A stretch of 44,878 nucleotides of DNA from an uncultured Ureaplasma sp. (GTDB taxonomy: Bacteria; Bacillota_I; Bacilli_A; Mycoplasmatales; Mycoplasmoidaceae), in contig CACXEQ010000029.1 in NCBI GenBank assembly GCA_902766725.1, positions 1-44,878 of the forward strand, given 5' to 3'. This document shows positions 18,543-28,751 of the stretch, piece by piece. Every line of letters begins with the position of its first letter. The first letter of the stretch is position 1. The position numbers were made by a program, and so were the translations under genes. The notes below the pieces were generated by a model, which had not been told where the DNA came from, did not search any database, and saw nothing but the letters and a program-made list of their open reading frames with translations.

Positions 18543-19014
18543 TGAAAATATAATTAAAAAACTAAATCAATTAAATTTAACTGTTTCCACATGTGAAAGT
18601 ATGACAGGTGGGGCAGTTGCTAGCAATTTAGTTCTTGTTGAAAATGCTAGTAAATGTTTCTTGGGTGGAATGATAACATATCATCCAAGCACAAAAATAA
18701 AATTTGTTAATGTTTCATTAGAAACTATCAAAGAATTTGGAACTGTTTCTTATCAATGTGCTAGAGAAATGGCCATTGGTTGCAAAAAAAAATTTGCATC
18801 TGATATATCTATTGCTGTTACTGGTAATGCTTCATTTATTAATCCGATAGAAAAGAAAAAATCAGGAATAGCATATATTTGTATTATTATTTTTGATAAT
18901 ATTTATGACTTTGAATTTAAGTCTAGTTTTACTAATAAAGTTGATGTAATTAATGAATGTGTAGCTTTTATTTATAACAAATTATGATCATTAATTAATA
19001 GTTTTAAAAAATAA
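18526..19014 (+). CDS. cinA: CinA C-terminal-domain protein (nicotinamide-nucleotide amidase type)
   Basis: This 162-aa protein consists only of the CinA C-terminal (PncC-like) domain; the N-terminal MoCF-like half of full CinA is absent. Visible motifs are STCESMTGGAVASNLV, GGMITYHPSTKIKFVNVS and AVTGNASF, corresponding to the family TAESCTGG, G-x-x-Y-S-x-x-x-K and AVTGxAGP boxes. PncC enzymes deamidate NMN to nicotinic acid mononucleotide in NAD recycling. Start taken as ATG 18526 within the end of pgsA; ATG 18523 is equally possible. recA follows 49 bp downstream. Confidence 0.85.
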
Positions 19015-19063
19015 ATATGAATATTACTAATTTTATGTAAATAAATACTTGGGGATCTATTTA

Positions 19064-20041
19064 ATGGAAAAAAATGAATTATTTGAACAAACAATTAAAG
19101 AAATTGAAACACAATTTGGTAAAGGTTCAATTGGAAATTTAGATGCTATCAAACCTATTAAATGTGATATTATTCATACAGGTAGCATTAATCTTGATAA
19201 AGCATTGGGTTGTGGGGGGTATCCTAAAGGCCGAATAATTGAAATTTATGGCAATGAATCAAGTGGCAAAACAACATTAGCACTTCAAGCTATATCTCAA
19301 TGTCAACAAAATGGTGGAAAGTGTGCATATATTGATGCTGAACATGCATTAAATAATAAATATTGTCAAGCAAATAATATTGATACAAAAAAACTTTTAT
19401 TAGCTCAACCAGAAACTGGTGAACAAACATTTGCTATTATTGAGGCATTAATTAAAACTGGAATTATTGATTTAATTGTTGTTGATTCTGTTGCCGCCCT
19501 TGTACCTGAAGCAGAAATAAATGGTGAATATGAAGATCAAAACATTGGATTACATGCTAGATTAATGTCAAAAGGTTTACGAATTATTCAGAGTGTTTTA
19601 TCAAAATATAAAACAACAATTATCTTTATTAATCAAATTAGAGAGAAAGTTGGTATTTTTTATGGGAACAATAAAATTACTACTGGTGGCTGGGCATTAA
19701 AATTTTATTCTTCAATTAGAATAGAATTAAATAGATATGAATTATTAAAAACTGGAACAAATGTAATAGGAATTAAAACTATTGCTAAAATTGTTAAGAA
19801 CAAAATGGCTCCTCCTATGACAAGCTGTTTTTTAAATATTTACTTTGATAGAGGTTTTGATAATGATACTGAGATAATAGATAATGCAATTGAAAGTAAT
19901 GTCATTCATAAAGTTGGATCATGATTTTATTATAAAAACAATAAATTAGCTCAAGGCAAGGAAGGAACAAAAAAATTCTTAATTTCCAAGGAAAATAAAA
20001 ATATTTTTAACGAAATAAAAAAAATAATAATTGCAAAATAA
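19064..20041 (+). CDS. recA: Recombinase RecA
   Basis: RecA forms the ATP-dependent filament for homologous recombination. It is 325 aa, short at the C-terminus like other mollicute RecAs. Visible parts are the N-terminal polymerisation helix, FGKGSIGNLD, Walker A as GNESSGKTT (Asn where most have Pro), Walker B LIVVDSVAALVPEAEING, and loop 1. TIIFINQIREKVG leads into loop 2 with TTGGWALKFYSS (Trp where most have Arg), and NKMAPP follows. The ATG at 19064 has a GGGGAT ribosome-like site 9 nt upstream; earlier starts lack one. It would drive recombination among the repeated surface genes and insertion elements in this window. Confidence 0.95.
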
Positions 20042-20043
20042 AA

Positions 20044-20826
20044 TTATTTAGATTTTTTTGATCAATTTAAGATTCCAAATATTGTAGTGATCAACATGCT
20101 AATGGAACTGGCAATTATTGATAAATCATTTAGCAATTTAGCTTTTTCTGAAAAATCATAAATAGTTATTTTTAATAAATATGTTAATAATAATGACGTA
20201 TCAATAATTATGTAAACATATCAAACCTGTTTGTATCTTTTGATCATTGGCAAAAAACAACCTAAAGTAAATATTAATGTGCAACTATCAAAAAATCTGA
20301 TTCATAATATGAATGGTTCTTTTTGTTTTTCGTCCCAAAATTTATAAAATCATTCAAATCCTTGAATTCATGTAAACAAAACAGATAGTGATAAAAAAAA
20401 TAAAAAATAAATAATACAAATTCACCATGTAGCTTGTTTAGGTTCAATATTTATTTTATTTTCTGAAGATTTAAATCAAACAATTAATGTAAAAGTATTA
20501 ATAACTATGTTAATGATATACATAATCATATTACCATATAACCGATTGTATCATGAAACAAAAACTAAACCAAGTGAGCAAACAATTCCCAAAAAAGGGC
20601 ATAAGATCCTTTTTTTAACACCTGCCATTACAGAAAAAATAGATAAAATTGTCATAATGCATGTAATACAACTAATAATTATCTCTAATGTATCTTTAGG
20701 TGTAATCATTATCATTTGAATAAGAAAAAGAATTATACTAATTACAACATTTGATCATAAAATGATATGTTCTGATAATTTTAATTCAGGAATAAAATTC
20801 TGCTTAGATAAAAAATTTTTACCCAT
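20044..20826 (-). CDS. pnuC: PnuC-like nicotinamide riboside transporter
   Basis: The 260-aa gene is hidden by many TGA(Trp) codons. Six or seven hydrophobic helices are visible. The pattern fits PnuC: SVMAGVKKRILCPFLGIV with SWYNRLYGNMIMYIINIVIN corresponds to the first half (G-x-x-x-x-x-LYG...N), then TLIVWFKS. The second half has an aromatic-rich region, then a helix with FTLGCFLPMIKRYKQVWYVY and IIIDTSLLLTY, as in the repeat of the family. PnuC imports nicotinamide riboside by facilitated diffusion, with a cytosolic kinase trapping it. The assignment rests on pattern rather than catalytic residues. It converges on recA (2 bp between stops). Confidence 0.65.
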
Positions 20827-20894
20827 ATTTTGCTTAATAATTATTTGTTTATTAATTATAATTAATTAATTAGTTATAAAATAAAGGAGTATAT

Positions 20895-20975
20895 ATGCCT
20901 AGTGAATCGTTGCAGGTTAGTGAAACTGACATATTTATTCTTTTATTTGTGTCATTTTATTTTTCTGCTTTGTAA
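20895..20975 (+). CDS. 26-aa leader ORF upstream of the MgtA-type ATPase
   Basis: ATAAAGGAG, an excellent Shine-Dalgarno, lies 6 nt before ATG 20895. The ORF encodes MPSESLQVSETDIFILLFVS and a short aromatic tail ending FSAL, then TAA. It is in the same frame as the ATPase, which begins 24 nt after the stop and has no ribosome site of its own. It may be a regulatory leader peptide, a small membrane subunit, or the original N-terminus cut by a stop codon. The second half is hydrophobic enough to enter a membrane. Confidence 0.5.
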   Translation: MPSESLQVSETDIFILLFVSFYFSAL

Positions 20976-20999
20976 CTAATAGCATTTTACATTTTAAAA

Positions 21000-23699
21000 A
21001 TGATAAAAAAAACAAAGAAAAAAATATTTTTATCTAAACAAAATAATTTTATCATTCAACAAGCTAGTAAATCCAATGAAGAATTACTACGAGATTTTTC
21101 AACAACAAAAAACGGTTTAACAGAAAATCAATTACAAGCTAAAAGAGATGAATATGGTTTTAATACAATTAATAATAAAAATAAATTAACATGATATAAA
21201 GTTCTATTTAATTCATTTGTTACTCCTTTTACAATAATATTGTTAATCATTTCACTGCTAAATATTTTTTTACCTATATTTCAAAAAAAAGAACCAAGTA
21301 TTTCAGATTGAGTTACATTTGCAATTATTTTAGGGATGGTTTTTTTATCTGGGGTATTAAAATTTATTCAAGATTTTAAATCGACTAAAGCATGTGAAAA
21401 ACTTAATCAAATGATAAATACAACTGCATTAATTGAACGCGATGGACAAAAAAAGGAATTACCCATTCAAGACATTTTACCTGGTGATATTGTTCATCTT
21501 GCTGCCGGTGATATGATTCCAGCCGATTTAAGACTATTGTATTCGAAAGATTTGTTTATTACTCAATCAGCCTTAACTGGTGAGTCTGAACCGGTAGAGA
21601 AAACATCAATAGTTTTACCTAATTATTCAACTACATTAGATTGTAATAATGTTTGTTTTATGGGAACAACTGTTGCATCAGGATCTGCATATGGTGTTGT
21701 TATTCAAACTGGAAAAAATACTATTTTTGGAAAAATTGCAAAAATTGTTAGTGATAAAAAACCATTATCAAGTTTTGATAAAGGAATAAGAAAAGTTAGC
21801 AGAATTATTTTGATTACAATGTCAATTATGTGTTTAATAATTTTTCTTATTAAAGGAATGAGAAATCATTTTAGTTTAAACAATTCAAATAATGGCTGGA
21901 TTGATGCGCTTACATTTTCTTTGGCTGCAGCTATTGCTATTATTCCTGAGATGCTGCCAATGATTATTACCCTAAATTTATCAAAAGAAGCAATAAAATT
22001 TAGCAAAGAAAAAGCAATTATAAAAAATATCAACTCTATTCAAACTTTTGGCGCTATGAATGTTTTATGTACAGATAAAACAGGAACATTAACTGAAGAT
22101 CATATTATTTTACAAGAGCATTTAAATATTCTTGGTAAGGAAGATGAATTAGTTCTACTTTATGGCTGTTTAAATAGTTATCATCAAACCGGTCTAAAGA
22201 ATTTAGTTGATAAAGCTATTATTGAACGAGCTAAACAAAAACATGTTATTGAAAAAATATTTGAATACACAAAAGTTGATGAAATTCCATTTGATTTTGA
22301 AAGAAGAAGAATGAGCATTATTCTTAAAGATAAGAATGATGTTAAAAAATTAATTACAAAAGGGGCATCAGAAGAAGTTCTTAGCATATGTTCTAAAATT
22401 CTTCTTGACGGTCAAGTGATAGACTTAACAAAACAATGATTAACTAAAATTAAAGAAAAGATAACTTTTTTGAATGAAAACGGTTTGAGAGTTATTTGTG
22501 TTGCTACTAATTACAAAGAATTATTAAAAAATGAAGCATTTAGTGATGAAGATGAAAAAGATTTAATGTTAGTTGGTTTTATTGCTTTGTTAGATCCGCC
22601 AAAATTGTCTGCCAAAGCTGCAGTTAATAATTTAAGAAAAAAAGGTGTAGAAGTAAAAATTCTTACAGGTGACAATGAAAAAGTTACTAAGTATATATGC
22701 AAAGAAATAGGAATAACTAATCCTAAAATTTTATTGGGTGATGATATAAATAACATTTCATTTGATGAATTAAAAAAAATTGTTGGTGACATTACAATAT
22801 TTGCTAAATTATCTCCTGAACAAAAAGCAATGATTGTAAGAGCATTAAAAGCAAACAACAATGTTGTAGGTTATATGGGTGATGGAATAAATGATGCGCC
22901 AGCCATGGTGGAAGCTGATATTGCTATTTCTGTTGATTCAGCTGTTGATATTGCTAAAGAATCAGCAGATGTTATTTTATTAGAAAAAAATTTAGATATA
23001 TTAGGTCATGGTTGCATTCAAGGCAGAAAAACATTTACCAATATTATGAAATATATCAAAATATCATTAAGTAGTAATTTTGGTAATATGTTATCAATTT
23101 TAATTGCAGCATGTTGATTGCCATTCAACCCTATGCAATCAATTCAAATAATCTTTTTGAATTTGTTTTATGATTTTGCTCAATTATCAATTCCATGAGA
23201 TTCAGTGGATGATCAATTTCTATTGACTCCTAAAAATTGAAATGCTATGTCTATTATTCGATTTATGGTAGTTTTTGGTCCAATAAGTGCAATATTTGAT
23301 ATTATTACTTTCATATTTTTATTTTTTTATTTTGGATACTCCAATAATGAAAGTATCTATTTGTTTAATGTTGGATGATTTATTGAATCAGCTATTAGTC
23401 AACTAATAATAATATATATTTTGCGAAGTAAAAAATGTGCTTTTTTTCAAACAAATCCATCAATTCCAGTTGTTATGTCAACTTTATTCTCGACAGTTTT
23501 TTTAATTTCTACACCATTCATTCCATGAATTAATTATGGTTTGAAATTTGTTAAAGAACAAAATGTAATTTCGGAAATAAATCCTAAGTCAAATCCTATA
23601 TATTGACTAGGTTTATTAATGATTATTGTATGTTATATTAGCATAACTGAATTAACAAAGAAAATTTATTTAAAATTTAATAAAAATGAATGAATTTAG
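21000..23699 (+). CDS. mgtA: P-type Mg2+-importing ATPase (MgtA/MgtB type)
   Basis: This 899-aa P3B-type ATPase imports Mg2+. Domains in order are a basic N-terminus, two membrane helices, and the actuator domain with GDIVHLAAGDMIPADLRLL and the TGES loop (about residue 195). The core helix carries AIAIIPEMLPMII, the (T/I)PEMLP ion-site motif typical of MgtA. Phosphorylation motif DKTGTLT follows (Asp near residue 360), then the nucleotide domain with KGASEEVL, the hinge GDGINDAPA (about residue 630), and six C-terminal helices. Tryptophans in the membrane part are mostly TGA. Translation probably depends on the upstream 26-codon ORF. The gene converges on der with 1 bp between. Confidence 0.93.
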
Positions 23700-23700
23700 T

Positions 23701-25023
23701 TTATTTTCTAGTTCTTGCATTTTTATCTCGATAGTAAATAGTAATTGGAACATTTGTTAGTTGAAATGCTTGTCTGATTTGATTTTCAATATATCTTGCA
23801 TAACTATAGTACAAATATTTTGGGTTATTACAAAACAATACAAATGAAGGGATTGATGATTTTATTTGCGATCCATTATAAATAATTAATCGACCACCTT
23901 TGAATTTTGGAGCAGAATTTAAAAATTGAGCTTTAGATATTACTTCATTGATTGAATTATTGGAAATTTTTTTGCTTGTACATTCATTGATTTCATTAAT
24001 TGTTTTAAAAATATTGCATATTTTTGTTCTGTTCTTAGCACTAATGAAAATAATAGGAGCTCAAGACAAAAAATTAAATTTTGACTTGATTAATTTAGTA
24101 AATTGAATTACAGTATTATTGTTTTTCTTAATTAGATCTAGTTTGTTGACGCAAATAATTGTTGGAATATTAGCTTGATATGCTAATCCTGCTATAGTCT
24201 CATCTTGTTCATTTAATGGCTGAGAACCATCTAATAATAGAACTATTAAGTTTGCACTTGCTATAGCCTGTTTTACTTTTAAATATGAATATTTATTAAT
24301 ATCATTTATATTTTTGCCTTTTCTGTGTATTCCGGCTGTATCAATAATTGTGTAATTTTTATTTTGATATTGGAAGTTACAATCAATTGCATCTCTTGTT
24401 GTGTTGGGCTCATTAGAAACAATTACTCTTTTTTCATTAACAATTGCATTAACTAAACTTGATTTTCCAACATTTGGTCTACCAATAATACAAAATTTAA
24501 ATGAATCATTTTTCTTATCATTGTTTGTTTCTCCTAATAATTTAACTATCTGATCTAACAAATCACCAATTCCTATTGAATGTGCACAACTAATTGGATA
24601 AAAATTACCTAACTTAAGATTGTGATATTGTTTATCATTTGCATGATCATAATTTTCAGTTTTATTAAGAACTAATATTATTTTTTTTGTTTTACATTCT
24701 GTTTTTATCTTCTTTGCAATGTATAAGTCATGATTATTTATCATATCTTTATCAGAAATAACAAACAAAATAATATTGGCTTCATTGATAGCTATATTAA
24801 CTTGTTGATTTATCATTTCTTGAAATGGAATTTGTTTATTATTTAAAATACCACCTGTATCAATAAGACAAAATTTTATACCAACCCATTCAGCAATTGC
24901 ATAATTTCTGTCTCTAGTAATTCCTGGAGTTTTACCAACAATTGCTTTTCTATATCCAATTATTCTATTAAACAATGATGATTTACCAACATTGGGTTTT
25001 CCAATTATTACTACATTTTTCAT
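23701..25023 (-). CDS. der: Ribosome assembly GTPase Der (EngA)
   Basis: Der has two tandem GTPase domains and acts in 50S subunit maturation. The 440-aa protein shows G1 of domain 1 as GKPNVGKSSLFNR, DTGG (G3) and NKTE (G4); then domain 2 with GRPNVGKSSLVNAI, DTAG and NKLD. Domain 2 continues past a TGA(Trp) at FLS-W-APIIFISA, the G5 region, into the C-terminal KH-like domain ending NVPITIYYRDKNAR. It is followed upstream by cmk (2-bp gap), the conserved cmk-der order of Firmicutes. Confidence 0.95.
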
Positions 25024-25025
25024 AA

Positions 25026-25691
25026 TTAATTAGATAATTTTTTCTTGTTAATATCATTAATAATCACACTAACAACATCATCGATTGTTAAATTTGATGT
25101 ATCAATTAATAGAGCATCTTTAGGTTTCTTAAGGGGATTAATTTTTCTTGTCATATCTTGATAATCCCTTTTTCTAATATTATTTAAAATTTTTTTGTAT
25201 TGATTAGATTTTTTGTTTATTTTTAATTGATTTGCTCTACGTTTGGCTCTAATACTTGCAGTAGCAGTTATATAGTACTTAAATGGAGTTTTAGGAATAA
25301 TAGCTGTTCCTATGTCTCTACCTTCAATAACAATGGATGTAGATTTAATTATTTTCTTTAAATCTTTTCTATATCTTTTTCTCACATATTGATATTGGGA
25401 AATTATTGATGCAATGTTAGCAATAATTTCAGTTAATATATCAGATGAAACATTAATATTATTTAGATAAAAATTTTGATTATCATATTGAAATTTAAAG
25501 CACTTTAATTCTTTTTTCACAGCTTTTTCATCAAAATAATTAATGTTTTTGCATGCAAGCGCATAACATCTAAACATTTTACCAGTAGAGATATATTTTA
25601 TACCTAAAATGTTTGCAACATGCAAAGCAATAGATGATTTTCCAGCAGCAGCAAGACCATCAATAGCAACTTGGATATATTTTTTATTCAT
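25026..25691 (-). CDS. cmk: Cytidylate kinase
   Basis: Cmk phosphorylates CMP and dCMP with ATP. The 221-aa length fits. Motifs are AIDGLAAAGKSSIALHVA (P-loop), KYISTGKMFRCYAL (substrate site; usual form is Y-x-D-T-G-x-x-Y-R), IEGRDIGTAIIPKTPFKYYI and RRANQLK of the lid; KRDYQDMTRKINPLKKPKDA is the conserved R-D-x-x-D-x-x-R region with DALLIDTS after it. The start codon directly abuts the stop of the upstream tail-anchored protein gene, so the three genes form one operon. Confidence 0.95.
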   Translation of the reverse strand: MNKKYIQVAIDGLAAAGKSSIALHVANILGIKYISTGKMFRCYALACKNINYFDEKAVKKELKCFKFQYDNQNFYLNNINVSSDILTEIIANIASIISQYQYVRKRYRKDLKKIIKSTSIVIEGRDIGTAIIPKTPFKYYITATASIRAKRRANQLKINKKSNQYKKILNNIRKRDYQDMTRKINPLKKPKDALLIDTSNLTIDDVVSVIINDINKKKLSN

Positions 25692-26318
25692 TTATATAAC
25701 CATCCCAATTACAAGTAATATAAATATTAAGATTATAGAAATAATAACGATTAAAAATGCTATCAAAAAAATGCTTGAGATATATTTACTATCATTTATG
25801 TTTTTAAATAAATTTGTTGTACGCCAAACATTATTTATTTCATTGGTATTAAATTTAAATTCATGCATACTTAATTGTAAAGTTTGTTGAAAATTTGTAT
25901 CATTCATATTTAATTCATGAGTTATTGTGTTAATGGTTTTAATTGCAATAAATTGATTATTTTTATTAAGCCAATCTTCTTTAATTGTTCCATTTTTATT
26001 TAATATATCATTATTTTTTATATTGTGAATAAAATGATGAATATTTTCTTTTGCAATGCTATTTTTAGCATTATTAAGATCAGTAAATAAATTTATTATT
26101 TTTGTAGGAATTTTATTTTCTGAACCTTTGATGTCTATATCAACAGAAATTATAGGGTTTTCTTTTGGTTCAATCATTTGCAAAATTGAAGGATTTATTT
26201 TTTTGATCTTATTTTCATATTCTTTAAGTTTTTCATTATCTAAAGTAATATAGTAACTAAGATTAGATAACTTAGTTATTTCTTCCCTATAGAATTTAAA
26301 TTTTTCTATTCTTGTCAT
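25692..26318 (-). CDS. Hypothetical tail-anchored membrane protein
   Basis: This is a 208-aa protein of unknown family. The first 175 residues are charged and mostly helical (for example EEITKLSNLSYYITLDNEKL), with a few aromatic residues. The last 30 residues form a strongly hydrophobic segment (SIFLIAFLIVIISIILIF), giving a C-terminal membrane anchor with the bulk in the cytoplasm. It is the first gene of the operon with cmk and der, with zero spacing to cmk. There is no Cys. A structural partner for ribosome or membrane processes is possible, but there is no evidence for one. Confidence 0.7.
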   Translation of the reverse strand: MTRIEKFKFYREEITKLSNLSYYITLDNEKLKEYENKIKKINPSILQMIEPKENPIISVDIDIKGSENKIPTKIINLFTDLNNAKNSIAKENIHHFIHNIKNNDILNKNGTIKEDWLNKNNQFIAIKTINTITHELNMNDTNFQQTLQLSMHEFKFNTNEINNVWRTTNLFKNINDSKYISSIFLIAFLIVIISIILIFILLVIGMVI

Positions 26319-26364
26319 TCTATATATTATATAATTAACACATTAAATAAATTTCAAGTTGTTA

Positions 26365-26393
26365 TTGACTAGTTATTTGTTTAATGATATAAA
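26365..26393 (+). promoter_or_regulatory. rny promoter
   Basis: TTGACT (26365-26370), a 17-bp spacer and TATAAA (26388-26393) with an extended TGa form a near-ideal sigma-70 promoter. The rny ATG at 26405 is only 11 bp past the -10, leaving almost no leader and no ribosome site. Confidence 0.7.
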
Positions 26394-26404
26394 AACTTGT
26401 ATAT

Positions 26405-27598
26405 ATGCATCATAACTTGTTAATTTGGTTATTGATTTGTTTTGGAATTGTCATACTTATATTATTATTTTTACTATGTATTTTTTTTATTAAATATAAA
26501 AAACAATTAAGAAAATTAAAAATTAATCCTAATATAACTAAACATGCTAAACAAATTGTATATGATGAACTAACTGAATATAAGAATCATCAATTATTAT
26601 TATTTGAAGAAGAAATTCAAAAAAATAAATTATCTTATTTAAAAAAAATTATTTTAGAAACAATGCAGTCATATCATTTGAAAATTATTAATGAGTCTTC
26701 AGTATGTCACATTCCAATCGATGATAAGATTAAACCATTAATTATTGGTAAAAAAGGTAGAAATATTAAACAATTAAATGAATTAAGTGGTTGTAATATT
26801 AATGTCAATAAAACTGATCAATATATTGAAATATCATGTCCAAACCCATTTGATCGATCAATTGCCATTAATACCATAAAACATATGATTAAATCTGAAG
26901 CATTTGATATAAATGCCATAAAAAATATTTACAAAAAGGAAAAAGAACTTATTATATCTGATTGTATAGCATGTGGCAAAAAATATTTATCAATGCTAAA
27001 TATTGATAATAAGAACGATGAATTATGTAACTATGTTGGTCGTTTAAAATATCGATGATCATTTTCTCAAAACGTTTTACAACATTGTTATGAGACTGCA
27101 ATGATTTGTGAAAAATTAGCTTTAGAATTTGGTCTTGATTCTCAATTAGCCAAAGAAATAGGGTTTTTTCATGATATTGGAAAAGCTATTGATTATGAGG
27201 AATCTTTTGATCATATTAAATCGGGCATTCAAATAGCTAAAAAATGTAATTTAAAACAAATTATTATTGATGCTATAGCAAAACACCATCAAACTACATG
27301 TAATGAAGATTATGTTTTGTTAGCTAAATGTGCTGATGCATGATCAGCTGCTAGAATTGGTGCTAGACATACAGTAGAAAATAATGACCAACAACTTTTG
27401 GAAATTATCAAAGATAAATTAAAATTAATAAGCAATATCGCTAAATATAAAATTGACATTAATGATAAAACTATTAATATTATTTTTTTACCTAAAATTA
27501 ATACTAATGAAATGCGAAAAATAACAAAATATGAAATTTATAAAACTTTTAAGAAAGATGCTAGATTGAAAAAATATCACCTAAATTTATTGGGTTAG
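26405..27598 (+). CDS. rny: Ribonuclease Y
   Basis: RNase Y is the membrane-bound endonuclease that starts mRNA decay in Firmicutes. The 397-aa protein has an N-terminal membrane helix (residues about 5-30), a coiled coil reduced to roughly 60 residues, a KH domain with IPIDDKIKPLIIGKKGRNIK (GxxG loop), and an HD domain with FFHDIGKAIDYE and KHHQTT. The family is about 500-520 aa in Bacillus, so the linker is shortened while the catalytic parts remain. Two TGA(Trp) codons occur in the HD half. It overlaps the convergent EIIB-like gene by 12 bp. Confidence 0.9.
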
Positions 27599-27931
27599 TA
27601 ATTGTTTAATTTTTTCAGCACAATCCCCAATTAAAAGAGTTATAGAATTATTAGAATTAATGATCCCTTTTTTGCTAATATATTTTAATTCATTGAAATT
27701 TATTTTTTTAGAATTATAAACTCTAAAAGTTATGGATGAAATTGTATTAGTGATGGATTGGATGTTATCTTTTCCACCTAATGCATTCAATAATTGATCA
27801 ATATTTGGTAACTCAATTGTATGTTTCTTAAAATAATTATTTTTATTTTTAGTCTCAATAATTCTTTTTTTGGCTTTTCTATTAATATGACCAAATGTAA
27901 TGATATTCAAAAATTTTATTTTAAATGACAT
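27587..27931 (-). CDS. EIIB-like domain protein lacking the phospho-cysteine
   Basis: In this 114-aa protein, residues about 40-112 follow the PTS glucose-type EIIB fold: LLNALGGKDNIQSITN, then SITFRVYNSKKINFNELKYI, then ITLLIGDCAEKIKQLL. The family reads A-LGG-x-x-NI-x-x-x-x-x-C-x-T-R-L-R-x-x-x-x-D. Here the catalytic Cys and the TRLR patch are replaced by polar residues (NTISSITFR), so it cannot carry phosphate as EIIB does. The N-terminal 35 residues are basic. The gene sits between rny and nadK and is 5 bp downstream of nadK in the same direction. I recall the same neighbours in M. genitalium/pneumoniae, suggesting a conserved non-PTS role. Confidence 0.65.
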   Translation of the reverse strand: MSFKIKFLNIITFGHINRKAKKRIIETKNKNNYFKKHTIELPNIDQLLNALGGKDNIQSITNTISSITFRVYNSKKINFNELKYISKKGIINSNNSITLLIGDCAEKIKQLLTQ

Positions 27932-27936
27932 AATTA

Positions 27937-28710
27937 TTAACTCTTTATAAAAATATTACATAATTTTGAAATATGTTGTTTTAAATTCTTAATGGCTATT
28001 TTAGCTTTGGCTGTTACTAATGATAATTTTATGCATTTGCAATTAGAAATAATTTGATTTATTCCATCATAGGATATATTTATTTGCTTAGAATTTACAT
28101 TATTCAAAATAATATAATTTTTTTTATCAAGAATTATTGAATTAGTTATTGTTAAATTTTTAACATTATTAATAGGAGCAACTTCAACCATTTGTCATAA
28201 TCTTTTCCTTGTTAAAAATATTGATCCACCTAATGATTTATTTAGACCTGTAGAGCCTGTTATTGTGCTGAAGCATAATCCTGACCCAAAAAAAGATTCA
28301 TATTTGTTTTTGTTAATTGAAATATTTGTTATCAAAGCTCCAGAACTATTGATAAATACTTCATTAATTCCATAATATTTTTTAGCATTTATTTCACATT
28401 TAATTATGTCAGGACAATAAAAATTTTTTTCATCGTGAAAAAAATTCAAAATCTCATTTATCAAGAAATTAGCATTAAAACTTGAATAAAAACCAATACA
28501 ACCTGTGTTTATTAAAAGTAATTTAACATTTTTCATTCCACATTTACTAAATACTTTTATAAATGTTCCATCCCCACCAATAACTATTATGTTAGAAGAT
28601 TTTTCATTAATTGATATTTTCATTTTACTAAAATAAATTGATAATTTATTTTTAAGTTTAATTGACTTTTGATTGTCATTTAAATATATATTAATTGAAT
28701 TACTAAACAT
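27937..28710 (-). CDS. nadK: NAD kinase
   Basis: This enzyme makes NADP from NAD and ATP. The 257-aa protein contains the signature GGDGTFIKVF (residue about 48) and INTGCIGFYSSF, the second family loop (N-x-G-x-x-GF), then a STITGSTG-like motif in STITGSTGLNKSLGG, matching S-T-P-T-G-S-T-A-Y with changes. A TGA(Trp) near residue 172 would otherwise split it. It overlaps nothing and is followed by the EIIB-like gene; it diverges from trpS. Confidence 0.92.
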
Positions 28711-28717
28711 ATTTATT

Positions 28718-28725
28718 TGTATAAT
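28718..28725 (+). promoter_or_regulatory. trpS -10 element
   Basis: TGTATAAT lies 26 bp before the trpS ATG, followed by ACGGGGTG, a possible ribosome site 8 nt upstream of ATG 28752. This transcript does have a short leader, in contrast to leuS and dnaJ. Confidence 0.5.
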
Positions 28726-28751
28726 TATAAATTATACGGGGTGATTAATTT

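Noticed and set aside
20827-20894. Mg2+ riboswitch (M-box) before the mgtA leader ORF
   Set aside because: Under 70 bp between divergent genes, far too short for an M-box and without recognisable paired elements.
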